NCBI GenBank assembly: GCA_024803745.1
Contig: JANJXV010000153.1
Coordinates: forward strand, 1,364,001-1,428,000
Length of the DNA: 64,000 nucleotides
Direction: 5' to 3'
DNA from: Megascapheus bottae
Lineage: Eukaryota > Chordata > Mammalia > Rodentia > Geomyidae
The position numbers and the translations under genes are program-made. Positions within the stretch are counted from its first letter, which is position 1. The number at the start of each line of letters is the position of its first letter. Below are positions 9,201 to 22,256 of this stretch, in pieces. The notes beneath the pieces are model-generated. The model did no database searches and had not been told where the DNA came from. It saw only the letters and a program-made list of their open reading frames with translations.

Positions 9201-12200
9201 CTAATTATGACGAATGAGGGAAACCACTGAGCCTAAGTTCCTTTGAGTCTGGCTTACTTCACTTAATATGATTTGTTCTAAGTCTTTCCATTTCCTAACA
9301 AATGGGGCGATGTCATTCTTTCTGACAGCAGCATAGAATTCCATTGTGTACAAATACCACAACTTGTTGATCCACTCATCAACTGAGGGACATCTGGGTT
9401 GGTTCCATATCTTTGCTATGGTGAATAGTGCTGCAATGAACATTGTTGTGCTAGTGGGTTTAGTATGCCCTTGTTTCTGGATTGTTGGGTAAATGCCAAG
9501 TACTGGAATTGCTGGGTCATAGGGGAGTTGTATGTTTAGCGTTTTGTGGCACTGCCGCACTGCTTTCCATAGTGGTTGAACGAGTTTGCACTCCCACCAA
9601 CAGTGTAGTAGTGATCCCTCCTGGGCACATCCCCTCCAGCATCTGTTGTCATTCGTTTTCCTGATCCTGGCCATTCTAACTGGAGTTAGGTGGAATCTTA
9701 GACTTGTTTTGATTTGCATTTCTTTTATGACCAGAGATGTTGAGCATTTCTTCATGTGTCTATAGGCCATTTTTGTTTCTTCTTCAGAGAAGACTCTCTT
9801 TAAGTCTTTGGCCCATTTTGTAATGGGATGGGTGTTACTTTGGAGGTTAGTTTTGGAGTGATTCAATTTTTTGAGTTGTTGATATATTTTAGATATGAGG
9901 CCTTGTTCCGTTGTTTGGGTGGTGAAGATCTTCTCCCACTCTGTAGGCTTCCTGATTAGTTTACTAGCTATATCCGTTGCCATACAAAAGCTCTGCAGTT
10001 TAATGCAGTCCCACTTATCCAGCCTTTCTCTGATTTGTTGTGATTCTTGGTCTTTATTAAGAAAGTTTCGACCTGTACCAAGGAGGCCTAGTGTATCTCC
10101 TATTCCTTCCTGTAAACTTTTCAGTGTGTCAGCTTTTACCTCCACGTCTTTGTTCCATTTGGAGTTAATTCTAGTGCAAGGTGACAAAGAAGGATCCAAC
10201 TTTAGTTTTCTGCAGGTGTTTAACCAGTTCTGCCAGCACAACTTGTTGAAGAGGCTATCTTTCTTCCATTCTATTTTTTTGGCTCCCTGGTCAAAGATTA
10301 GGTGGCCATAGGTCTGTGGTTTAATATCTGGGTCCGCAGTTCTACTCCATTGGACTTCAGGCCTGTTCTTGTGCCAGTACCAAGCTGTTTTGAGAATTAT
10401 AGCTCTGTAATAGAGCCTTAAGTTTGGAATTGAAATTCCTCTAGCGCTGTTCTTTCTGCTAAGAAGTGTTTTTGCTATACGGGGTCTTTTATTATTCCAT
10501 ATGAAATTTCGAATTGCCTCTTCTATGTCTTTAAAGAATGACATTGGGATGTTGATGGGTATTACATTGAATTTGTAGATAGCCCTTGGCAAGATTGTCA
10601 TTTTCACAATGTTGATTCTTCCAATCCAGGAGCATGGGAGGTTTTTCCATTTCCTTAGTTCTGCTTTAATTTCCTTTTTTAGGGTTTTAATATTTTCATC
10701 TAAACGGTCCTTTACATTCTTAGTTAATCTAATTGCTAGTTACTTTCTTGTCTTTGAGGCTATTGTGAAAGGATTTTCTTTCCTGATTATTGCCTCGTTC
10801 CTCTCAGTGTTGGCATAAAGTAAGGCAGTTGATTTGTGAGGGTTGATTTTATGGCCTGCTACCCTTCCAAAGCTTTGAATCAGCTCAAGGAGCTTGGGAG
10901 TAGAGTCTATAGGATACTTTAAATACAGAATCATGTCATCTGCTAAGAGGGATAGTTTTATTTCCTCTTTCCCTACTTGGATCCCCTTTATGCTTGCTTC
11001 TTGCCATATTGCACTGCCTAGGAATTCTAGTACTATGTTAAAAAGGAGTGGAGAGAGTGGGCATCCTTGTCTCGTTCCTGATTTTAGAGGGAATGGCTTT
11101 AGATTTTCACCATTAAGTATAATACTAGCAGTGGGTTTCTCATACACAGCCTTTATTACATTGAGAAATGTTCCATGGATTCCTAGTTTCTCCACATCTT
11201 TTAACATAAAGGGGTTTTGGATCTTGTCAAATGCCTTTTCCGCATCTATTGAGACAATCATGTGATTTTATCCCTGCTCCTGTTGATGTGTTGAATTATA
11301 TTAATTGATTTGTGTATGTTGAACCAGCTTTGCCTCCCTGTGATGAATCCAGTTTGATCATAGTGTATATTTTTTTTGATGAGTTGTTGTAGACGGTTGG
11401 CCAGTATTTTGTTGAGAAGTTTTGCATCGAGGTTCATCAAAGAAATGGGTCTATAGATCTCTTTCTTTGATGAATCTCTGTCTGGTTTGGGGATGAGGGA
11501 TATGCTGGCTTCACAGAATCAGTTTAGTAAAGAACCTTCATTTTCAATTTCGTTGAAGAGCTTGAGGAGTATTGGTGTGAGCTCTGCTTTGAAGACCTTA
11601 TAGAATTCAGCTGTGAATCCATCTGGCCCTGGGCTCTTTTTAAGTGGAAGTTGTCTAATTTCCATTTCTATTTCAGAGCTTGAAATAGGCCTGTTGAGTT
11701 GGGTTAGCTCTTCTTGGTTCAGTGTGTGTATGTTAATATTGTCTAGGAATTCATCCATTTCTTCTAGATTCTCAAATTTGTTGGCGTAAAGGTTTGAGAA
11801 GTATTCCCTCATGATATTCTGGATCTTGGTAATTTCTGTCGTGATATTACCATTTTCATCTGCGATTTTGTTTATTTCGATTTGCTCTCTTCTTTTTTTG
11901 GTAAGACTTGCTAAGGTCTTGTCAATTTTGTTAATTCTTTCAAGAACCAACTCCTTGTTTTGTTGATTCTTTCTATAGTTTTTTTATTCCAAATCATTTA
12001 ATTCTGCTTTGATTTTAATAATTTGCTTTCTCCTAATGGGTTTAGGGTTGGTTTGTTGCTCTTTTTCCAGGAGGTTAAGGTGAGACATTAACTAGTTGGT
12101 TTGCCATTTTTCCAACTTGCTGTTGTAGGCACTCAGCGCTATAAATTTTCTTCTGAGTACTGCCTTTGTTGTGTCCCTAAGGAGTGGATATTTGTGTGCT

Positions 12201-13039
12201 CCTTATTGTTAAATTTCATAAACAGTTGGATATCTGTTCTGATCTCTTCGATTACCCATTGTTTTTGATTCAACAATGTGTGGTTCAGTCTCCATGAGTT
12301 ACAGGGTTTTCTTTGGTGGAGATGTGTGTTCAGCTCCAATTTGATGCCTTTATGGTCTGAGAGTGTGCATGGAATAATTTCAGTGTTTCTGAATCTGTCC
12401 AGGTTTGCTTTATGGCCTAAGATGTGGTCTATTTTGGAAAATGTTCCATGTGCTGCTGAGAAAAACGTATATTGTGGTGTTACTGGGTGGAATATTCTGC
12501 AGATGTCTGTTAGATCTAGTTGGTCTATATAGTTGTTCAGTTCTAAGGTTTCTCTGTTGAGTTTTTGCCTTGTTGATCTGTCCATAGGTGAGAGTGGTGT
12601 GTTAAACTAACCAACAATCACTGTGTTTCAATCTATGTATGGTTTCAGTGTAAGTAAAGTTTGCTTGATGAAGTTTGGAGCTCCGGGATTGGGTGTGTAA
12701 ATATTTAGGATTGTTATGTCTTCCGGGAGGAAAGATCCCTTTAGTAGTATGTAGTAACCTTCTTTGTCTTTTCTTCCTAATTTTAGTTTGAAGTCTATTG
12801 TATCTGATATGAGGATGGCAACTCTAGCCTCTTTATGGGGGCAGTTAGCTTGATAGAGTTTATTCCAACCTCTCACTTTCAAAAGATGATTGTTTTTGGG
12901 TAAGATATGTCTCTTGAAGTCAGCAGAACGATGGCTCTTGCTTTTTGATCCAACTAGACAACCTATGCCGTTTAATTGGAGAGTTAAGTCCATTGATATT
13001 GAGAGTTAGGATTGAGAGATATTTATTAGTTCCTACCAT
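9201..13039 (-). pseudogene. L1 ORF2, broken, unit 2
   Basis: It has the shared TGA and frameshift early in the endonuclease. The Glu codon that replaces the catalytic Asp in other copies is here a TAG (12607-12609), so the endonuclease is interrupted at that point. The RT motif reads LADD (about 10936-10947), a form that other rodent L1s are known to use. The C-terminal third (10607-9201) is one open frame of 468 codons. Confidence 0.9.
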
Positions 13040-13087
13040 TTTTAAAAGCTTTTAGTAGGGCCTGTGTCTTGACAGTTCTTGTGGTCC

Positions 13088-14271
13088 TTAGATGGTATGC
13101 TGTTTAGGTGCCATTTCTTTCCCTATATTGCATTTATTTTGGTTTTCTATGTATAGAGCATCTTTGAGAATTCTCTGTAGTGTTGGTTTTGTTTCGACAT
13201 ATTGTTGCAGCTTTTCCCTGGAATGGAATGTTTTTATTTTTCCCTCAGTTATGAATGAGAGCTTAGCTGGCTACAGTATTCTTGGTTGGTAGTTATTTGA
13301 TATAAGGGCATGACATATATGCTTCCAGTCACTTCGTGCTTGCATGGTCTCTGCTGAGAAATCTGGGGTTATTCTCATTGGTTTGCCTTTGTAGGTTACT
13401 GATCCCTTTTCCCTGGCTGCCTTTAGGATCTTTCCTTTCGTTTCTATTGATCCAGTTCGGATGACAATGTGGCGGTGGGTTGTTCTTTTCTGGTTAGGTC
13501 TGTTTGGGGTTCTAAAAGCTTCTCGTATCTGGATGGGCCTGCCCTTCTGGATATTTGGGAAATTCTCTGAGATGATTCCCTGAAGTATATTTCCAATACC
13601 ATTGTCCTCTTTCTCCACGCCCTCCTCAATACCAAGTAGCCTTAAATTAGGCTTCCTAATTGTATCTTGGACCTCCTGAAGCGCTCTCTCATATTTCCTA
13701 GATTTGGATTGACTCATTTTCTGTTCTTTATAATACCTAAATTATCTTCAGCCACGGAAATTCTCTCCTCTGCAATGTCTAACCTGCTATCAAAGTTATC
13801 TACTTTATTTTTCATCTCCCTTGCTTCTAATTGCTCACTTTTGATGCCTTGCATCCCTTGTTTTAGATCATGTATGGATTTCTTTATCTCCTTGATTTCC
13901 TTTTGAGTGGTTAGCTCAGTAGCTTTATTTTCTTTGGACATTTGCTGGAGTTTGGTCACGTTTTTATTTGTGGATTCTTTGAATTCATCCATCTTTCTTT
14001 GAAAAACCTTTATTATGGCCTCCTTCATGGCTTCTTATTTTTCACTTATCACCTTGTTTTTGCTTTCCTCTTGTTCAGGTATGGCTTCCTCCATTATCTC
14101 TTTCTTTATATTTTCACATTTTTCATTAATGATGTTTATCAATTGCATTTGTGTAGCAATTGGAAGACTCTCCTCTAGGTTTGCCAGTGACTCTTCCATT
14201 GTCTGTTTACATTGGGTGGGGGATGTTGTTTCTTGATTTGACATTTTTCTTGAGTTTCTTGTTCTGCCCAT
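13088..14271 (-). pseudogene. L1 ORF1, broken, unit 2
   Basis: It carries the shared ATGA frameshift (13714-13717) and the shared TAG (13271-13273). A private nonsense codon lies near 14035, where the sequence before the KEAIIKVFQRK block reads SEK-stop, so the coiled coil is cut once more. The RRM block also has private substitutions (LRLLGIEEG and EDNGIGN). Confidence 0.9.
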
Positions 14272-14831
14272 TTGAAAATGGGAGCAAGATTACTACTAAA
14301 TACGATTATAGTTTTTCAGATATAACCAACCTAGACCTCTGTAGCTGGCAGACACTAGATGTTCACAAGTTTTGATTGGTATTATCACTCTTTCTTTTTG
14401 TGCACTTACAGACCAGCCTAACACAACCACTGATAAACGATTTATACCCAAAACAATAAGCCTCTCAATCCAATCTCTATTGTCTTTAAGTCCCTCTGAG
14501 CCTAGAGAATAATTAACCACCTACATATACAATATTGCTCAACAGCCATCAAGTGTAGATCCGTGCAGTATAAGGGTTGAAAGACGAGCAGAGGTCCAGA
14601 GATAGAACAAAAGAATGAGAGAGGTCAGGGGAGGTGCAAGAGGATTAACGTAGGAGTGTAAGAATATTGTAGTAATGAAGAAAAGTTATAGCATAAGGAT
14701 AACTGACATAAGTTGGTAAGTCGGTAGCATATTTGAGTACAAAGTTTGGAAAGTATTAGAATAAAACTTATGTGTTGCTGCACGACTAGCTCTTAGCCCA
14801 ACCAGTGGCCTCACAGTGGACCATGGGATGG

Positions 14832-16205
14832 ATCTGTTTTTCTTGTCTACGTTGAGGGAAAGGGGTATTTCACAAGATGCAGAAGGGAAGATTTCAGAAG
14901 CAAATGCTGTGAGTGAATTAGCTCGTAAAAAGCATTTTTATTTTCTTTTATCTTTCTGCCAGTCTTGGGGCTTGAATTCAGGGCCTGAGCACTGTCCTCG
15001 GGCTTTCTCAAGTCTAGCCCTCTGCCACTTGAGCCACAGTGCCACATCTAGATTTTCTATCTATGTGGTACTGAGCAATCAAACCCAGATCTTCATGGAT
15101 GCTAGGCAAGCACTCTACCACTATGCCAAACTCTCAACCCTGACATAGTAATTATAAAGTCATCATCATCATCATCATATCCAAATATCCTTTCTCCTAC
15201 AAAGAATGAACACTTAACTGTGTCTAATGCTTTTTTTTTAATTTCACTAATTCTTCTGTGTTTTTCCCTCTTGCATTTTTTACACATGACAGCAAAGCTA
15301 ATCATCAGGAAAAAATTGATTAGGATACAGAAACCTAATAATATCCTAGTAGATTGACGTCAAAAATATGTGCAAGATGCCCTGTGTGTTTGACCTAGTG
15401 GTAGAGTCCTTGGCTACCAAGCAGTAAGCCTCAGGTTTGATTCCTCATTACCACATACATAGAAAACGCTGCAAGTGGTGCTGTGGCTCGGTGGGACAGC
15501 TAAAGCCTAAAGAAAGCCCAAGAACAATGTTCACACTCTGAGGTCAAGTCCCAAGACTAGCAAAAAGAAAAAAAATTCGACAAGGGGCAAAATGCAGGCA
15601 GAGAAGGCACTGTGAAGCAAATGTTTTGTAAAGGATGAGGGCAATATTGACCCTTAAGTTTGGATCTTACCTAAGAAAGGCTCCTTGAGCCTGAGACCAC
15701 ACTGGTAGTTGGGCCTAGTGGAAGACATTGGGATTGGACAAATAAGGTGTGCTGTATACTACATTCACATGCATATTGTGAGACTGGAGGAGAGATTCAG
15801 CCTCCAGTATGTCTTTGGTGAGGTCTTCTGTGAGCAAGGATCTTTGGTCATTGGGCCCTGAAAGGTGACCCTGCCTCCCTCACAATGGAACACAATATGG
15901 AACCCTGGTAACCAAGCCACTGTAACTACCAACCAGCTCAAGCCAGCTCACTTGGCCTGTGGCTCAGGAGGAAGAAAGATGTTGCTGTGCTGTTGCCAAA
16001 GGTCAGGAAACTCGAGTCTCAGGCATGGAAGTTGTGGATGTCTTACTCGAAGATGTACATGCTAGATCATTGCCAAGCCACAAATCCAGTATAACAGAAC
16101 TTTCTCTAAGAAGAAGGCCAGGAAAATCCAGGGCAACCAGATGAGGTAAATTTCTAAGAAGAAATGTATTTGACCCCATCATCCTCCCCACACACTACAA
16201 CTTTC
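14832..16205 (+). repeat. Segment S, unit 3
   Basis: Complete S copy with SINEs at about 14947-15143 (-) and 15378-15575 (+), and six CAT triplets. Like units 1 and 2 it has CTGTATACTAC and GAACACAATATGG, where unit 5, the 45-kb copy and the inverted copy have CTGTTTACTAC and GAACAGAATATGG. Confidence 0.9.
15979..16145 (+). pseudogene. RalGDS-like first coding exon, array unit 3
   Basis: Same short frame, premature stop and GTAAAT donor as in units 1 and 2. The L1 tail begins 60 bp downstream. Confidence 0.45.
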
Positions 16206-16620
16206 TTTTTTTTTCATTTTTTTATTGTAATTAGTAAAAGGGTTAGATGATATTTGCCATATAGAAGGTGCATTAATTCACATACATTGATACCCTTTCA
16301 CATGTCTTGGTACCCATTTCCCTCCAACCCCACACCCCCCACCTGTCTTGGTTTTCCCCCCTTCCCTATCAAATTTCAAATATCCAAATACAAATAAATT
16401 CGATATATCAGATAACAAAGTGAGATACTATACCAATATGGGATAACCAAGAGACAGCAAGCTAGATGAGAGACAACATAGTACATTAAGGACAACAATC
16501 ATTCATTACATGGCTTTTGTGTCAATATCCTGGAGGTCCTTTCAATTAGCTTCACTTTATATGGCCTTACATATGGCCTTTTGCTCTATTGACAATCTCT
16601 GCTAGTAGAGCCCAAGGTTT

Positions 16621-19600
16621 CTACTGATTATGACGAATGAGGGAAACCACTGAGCCTAAGTTCCTTTGAGTCTGGCTTACTTCACTTAATATGATTTGTT
16701 CTAAGGCTTTCCATTTCCTAACAAATGGGGCGATGTCATTCTTTCTGACAGCAGCTTACAATTCCATAGTGTACAAATACCACAATTTGTTGATCCACTC
16801 ATCAACTGAGGGACATCTGGGTTGGTTCCATATCTTTGCTATGGTGAATAGTGCTGCAATGAACATTGTTGTGCTAGTGGGTTAATATGCCCTTGTTTCT
16901 GGATTGTTGGGTAAATGCCAAGTAGTGGAATTGCTGGGTCATAGGGGAGTTCTATGTTTAGCCTTTGAGGCACTGCCACACTGCTTTCCATAGTGGTTGA
17001 ACGATTTTGCACTCCCACCAACAGTGTAGTAGTGATCCCTCCTGGGCACATCCCCTCCAGCATCTGTTGTCATTCGTTTTCCTGATCCTGGCCATTCTAA
17101 CTGGAGTTAGGTGGAATCTTAGACTTGTTTTGATTTGCATTTCTTTTATGACCAGAGATGTTGATCATTTCTTCATGTGTCTATAGGCCATTTTTGTTTC
17201 TTCTTCAGAGAAGACTCTCTTTAAGTCTTTGGCCCATTTTGTAATGGGATGGGTGTTACTTTGGAGGTTAGTTTTGGAGTGACTCAATTTTTTGAGTTGT
17301 TGATATATTTTAGATATGAGGCCTTGTTCCGTTGTTTGGGTGGTGAAGATCTTCTCCCACTCTGTAGGCTTCCTGATTAGTTTACTAGCTATATCCGTTG
17401 CCATACAAAAGCTCTGCAGTTTAATGCAGTCCCACTTATCCAGCCTTTCTCTGATTGTTGTGATTCTTGGTCCTTATTAAGAAAGTTTCGACCTGTACCA
17501 AGGAGGCCTAGTGTATCTCCTATTCCTTCCTGTAAACTTTTCAGTGTGTCAGCTTTTACCTCCACGTCTTTGATCCATTTGGAGTTAATTCTAGTGCAAG
17601 GGGACAAAGAAGGATCCAACTTTAGTTTTCTGCAGGTGTTTAACCAGTTCTGCCAGCACAACTTGTTGAAGAGGCTATCTTTCTTCCATTCTATTTTTTT
17701 GGCTCCCTGGTCAAAGATTAGGTGGCCATAGGTCTGTGGTTTAATATCTGGGTCCGCAGTTCTACTCCATTGGACTTCAGGCCTGTTCTTGTGCCAGTAC
17801 CAAGCTGTTTTGAGAATTATAGCTCTGTAATAGAGCCTTAAGTTTGGAATTGAAATTCCTCCAGCGCTGTTCTTTCTGCTAAGAAGTGTTTTTGCTATAC
17901 GGGGTCTTTTATTATTCCATATGAAATTTTGAATTGCCTCTTCTATGTCTTTAAAGAATGACATTGGGATGTTGATGGGTATTACATTGAATTTGTAGAT
18001 AGCCCTTGGCAAGATTGTCATTTTCACAATGTTGATTCTTCCAATCCAGGAGCATGGGAGGTTTTTCCATTTCCTTAGTTCTGCTTTAATTTCCTTTTTT
18101 AGGGTTTTAAAGTTTTCATCTAAACGGTCCTTTACATTCTTAGTTGAGCTAATTGCTAGGTACTTTATTTTCTTTGAGGCTATTGCGAAAGGATTTTCTT
18201 TCCTGATTATTGCCTCGTTCCTCTCAGTGTTGGCGTAAAGTAAGGCAGTTGATTTGTGAGGGTTGATTTTATGGCCTGCTACCCTTCCAAAGCTTTGAAT
18301 CAGCTCAAGGAGCTTGGGAGTAGAGTCTATAGGATACTTTAAATACAGAATCATGTCATCTGCAAAGAGGGATCGTTTTATTTCCTCTTTCCCTACTTGG
18401 ATCCCCTTTATGCTTGCTTCTTGCCATATTGCACTGCCTAGGAATTCTAGTACTATGTTAAAAAGGAGTGGAGAGAGTGGGCATCCTTGTCTCGTTCCTG
18501 ATTTTAGAGGGAATGGCTTTAGATTTTCACCATTAAGTATAATACTAGCAGTGGGTTTCTCATACACAGCCTTTATTACATTGAGAAATGTTCCATGGAT
18601 TCCTAGTTTCTCCACATCTTTTAACATAAAGGGGTTTTGGATCTTGTCAAATGCCTTTTCCGCATCTATTGAGACAATCATGTGATTTTATCCCTGCTCC
18701 TGTTGATGTGTTGAATTATATTAATTGATTTGTGTATGTTGAACCAGCTTTGCCTCCCTGTGATGAATCCAGTTTGATCATAGTGTATATGTTTTTTGAT
18801 GAGTTGTTGTAGACGGTTGGCCAGTATTTTGTTGAGAAGTTTTGCATCGAGGTTCATCAAAGAAACGGGTCTATAGATCTCTTTCTTTGATGAATCTCTG
18901 TCTGGTTTGGGGATGAGGGATATGCTGGCTTCACAGAATCAGTTTAGTAAAGAGCCTTCATTTTCAATTTCGTTGAAGAGCTTGAGGAGTATTGGTGTGA
19001 GCTCTGCTTTGAAGACCTTATAGAATTCAGCTGTGAATCCATCTGGCCCTGGGCTCTTTTTAAGTGGAAGTTGTCTAATTTCCATTTCTATTTCACAGCT
19101 TGAAATAGGCCTGTTGAGTTGGGTTAGCTCTTCTTGGTTCAGTGTGTGTATGTTAATATTGTCTAGGAATTCATCCATTTCTTCTAGATTCTCAAATTTG
19201 TTGGCGTAAAGGTTTGAGAAGTATTCCCTCATGATATTCTGGATCTTGGTAATTTCTGTCGTGATATTACCATTTTCATCTGCGATTTTGTTTATTTCGA
19301 TATGCTCTCTTCTTTTCTTGGTAAGATTTGCTAAGGGCTTGTCAATTTTGTTAATTCTTTCAAGAACCAACTCCTTGTTTTGTTGATTCTTTCTATAGTT
19401 TTTTTTATTCCAAATCATTTAATTCTGCTTTGATTTTAATAATTTGCTTTCTCCTAATGGGTTTAGGGTTGGTTTGTTGCTCTTTTTCCAGGAGGTTAAG
19501 GTGAGACATTAACTAGTTGGTTTGCCATTTTTCCAACTTGCTGTTGTAGGCACTCCACGCTATAAATTTTCCTCTGAGTACTGCCTTTGTTGTGTCCCTA

Positions 19601-20460
19601 AGGAGTTGATATTTGTGTGCTCCTTATTGTTAAATTTCATAAACAGTTGGATATCTGTTCTGATCTCTTCGATTACCCATTGTTTTTGATTCAACAATGT
19701 GTGGTTCAGTCTCCATGAGTTACAGGGTTTTCTTTGGTGGAGATGTGTGTTCAGCTCCAATTTGATGCCTTTATGGTCTGAGAGTGTGCATGGAATAATT
19801 TCAGTGTTTCTGAATCTGTCCAGGTTTGCTTTATGGCCTAAGATGTGGTCTATTTTGGAAAATGTTCCATGTGCTGCTGAGAAAAACGTATATTGTGGTG
19901 TTACTGGGTGGAATATTCTGCAGATGTCTGTTAGATCTAGTTGGTCTATATAGTTGTTCAGTTCTAAGGTTTCTCTGTTGAGTTTTTGCCTTGTTGATCT
20001 GTCCATAGGTGAGAGTGGTGTGTTAAACTCACCAACAATCACTGTGTTTCGATCTATGTATGGTTTCAGTGTAAGTAAAGTTTGCTTGATGAAGTTTGGA
20101 GCTCCGGGATTGGGTGTGTAAATATTTAGGATTGTTATGTCTTCCGGGAGGAAAGATCCCTTTAGTAGTATGTAGTAACCTTCTTTGTCTTTTCTTACTA
20201 ATTTTAGTTTGAAGTCTATTGTATCTGATATGAGGATGGCAACTCTAGCCTGTTTATGGGGGCAGTTAGCTTGATAGAGTTTATTCCAACCTCTCACTTT
20301 CAAAAGGTGATTGTTTTTGGGTAAGATGTGTCTCTTGAAGTCAGCAGAACGATGGCTCTTGCTTTTTGATCCAACTAGACAACCTATGCCGTTTAATTGG
20401 AGAGTTAAGGCCATTGATATTGAGAGTTAGGATTGAGAGATATTTATTATTTCGTACCAT
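16621..20460 (-). pseudogene. L1 ORF2, broken, unit 3
   Basis: The endonuclease part (20414-19560) carries the shared TGA, frameshift and Asp-to-Glu change. One frame of 430 codons (18681-17389) covers the RT palm and thumb from [10 protein letters not shown] through an intact FADD (about 18357-18368). It ends at a private one-base deletion near 17455. The C-terminus is further broken by a private deletion near 16881. It ends with one extra Gln codon relative to units 1 and 2 (stop at 16621-16623). Confidence 0.9.
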
Positions 20461-20508
20461 TTTTAAAGGCTTTTAGTAGGGCCTGTGTCTTGACAGTTCT
20501 TGTGGTCC

Positions 20509-21692
20509 TTAGATGGTATGCTGTTTAGGTGCCATTTCTTTCCCTATATTGCATTTATTTTGGTTTTCTATGTATAGAGCATCTTTGAGAATTCTCTGTA
20601 GTGTTGGTTTTGTTTCGACATATTGTTGCAGCTTTTCCCTGGAATGGAATGTTTTTATTTTTCCCTCAGTTATGAATGAGAGCTTAGCTGGCTACAGTAT
20701 TCTTGGTTGGTAGTTATTTGATATAAGGGCATGACATATATGCTTCCAGTCACTTCGTGCTTGCATGGTCTCTGCTGAGAAATCTGGGGTTATTCTGATT
20801 GGTTTGCCTTTGTAGGTTACTGATCCCTTTTCCCTGGCTGCCTGTAGGATCTTTCCTTTCGTTTCTATTGATACAGTTCGGATCACAATGTGGCGGTGGG
20901 ATGTTCTTTTCTGGTCAGGTCTGTTTGGGGTTCTAAAAGCTTCTCGTATCTGGATGGGCCTGCCCTTCTGGATATTTGGGAAATTCTCTGAGATGATTCC
21001 CTGAAGTATATTTCCAATACCATTGACCTCTTTCTCCACGCCCTCCTCAGTACCAACTAGCCTTAAATTAGGCTTCCTAATTGTATCTTGGACCTCCTGA
21101 AGCGCTCTCTCATATTTCCTAGATTTGGATTGACTCATTTTCTGTTCTTTATAATACCTAAATTATCTTCAGCCACGGAAATTCTCTCCTCTGCAATGTC
21201 TAACCTGCTATCAAAGCTATCTACTTTATTTTTCATCTCCCTTGCTTCTAATTGCTCACTTTTGATGCCTTGCATCCCTTGTTTTAGATCATGTATGGAT
21301 TTCTTTATCTCCTTGATTTCCTTTTGAGTGGTTAGCTCAGTAGCTTTATTTTCTTTGGACATTTGCTGGAGTTTGGTCACGTTTTTATTTGTGGATTCTT
21401 TGAATTCATCCATCTTTCTTTGAAAAACCTTTATTATGGCCTCCTTTATGGCTTCTTCTTTTTCACTTATCACCTTGTTTTTGCTTTCCTCTTGTTCAGG
21501 TATGGCTTCCTCCATTATCTCTTTCTTTATATTTTCACATTTTTCATTAATGATGTTTATCAATTGCATTTGTGTAGCAATTGGAAGACTCTCCTCTAGG
21601 TTTGCCAGTGACTGTTCCATTGTCTGTTTACATTGGGTGGGGGATGTTGTTTCTTGATTTGACATTTTTCTTGAGTTTCTTGTTCTGCCCAT
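20509..21692 (-). pseudogene. L1 ORF1, broken, unit 3
   Basis: The coiled-coil part is open from 21692 to the shared ATGA (21135-21138); the RRM part then runs to the shared TAG at 20692-20694. Apart from these two lesions it is complete, with a Gln (TMEQSLANL) where units 1 and 2 have Glu. Confidence 0.9.
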
Positions 21693-22256
21693 TTGAAAAT
21701 GGGAGCAAGATTACTACTAAATACGATTATAGTTTTTCAGATATAACCAACCTAGACCTCTGTAGCTGGCAGACACTAGATGTTCACAAGTTTTGATTGG
21801 TATTATCACTCTTTCTTTTTGTGCACTTACAGACCAGCCTAATACAACCACTGATAAGCGATTTATACCCCAAACAATAAGCCTCTCAATCCAATCTCTA
21901 TTGTCTTTAAGTCCCTCTGAGCCTAGAGAATAATTAATCACCTACATATACAATATTGTTCAACAGCCATCAAGTGTAGATCCGTGCAGTATAAGGGTTG
22001 AAAGACGAGCAGAGCTCCAGAGATAGATAGAAAAAAAGAATGAGAGAGGTCAGGGGAGGTGCAAGAGGATTAACGTAGGAGTGTAAAAATATTGTAGTAA
22101 TGAAGAAAAGTTATAGCATAAGGATAACTGACATAAGTTGGTAAGTAGGTAGCATATTTGAGTACAAAGTTTGGAAAGTATTAGAATAAAACTTATGTGT
22201 TGCTGCACGACTAGCTCTTAGCCCAACCAGTGGCCTCACAGTGGACCATGGGATGG

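Larger units (their letters stand above)
8784..14831 (-). mobile_element. Full-length but dead L1, array unit 2
   Basis: This L1 has the same extent and junctions as in unit 1. It shares with unit 1 a set of changes missing from units 3, 4 and the 40-45 kb block: the ASKTRK-stop change in the RT thumb region and Arg for Gly in the SARGIS block. Units 1 and 2 are therefore the youngest pair. Confidence 0.93.
16206..22256 (-). mobile_element. Full-length but dead L1, array unit 3
   Basis: Same structure as in the neighbouring units. It has the most open RT region of all copies, together with private one-base deletions near 16881 and 17455 that break the C-terminal part of ORF2. Confidence 0.93.

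Noticed and set aside
10940..10950. LADD in unit 2 as a disabling change
   Set aside because: Mouse L1 is known to have Leu at this position, so this change alone would not disable the enzyme.
17389..18681. Live reverse transcriptase in unit 3 (430 codons, intact FADD)
   Set aside because: The same ORF2 has an early TGA, a frameshift, a changed endonuclease residue and a broken C-terminus, so no full protein can be made.
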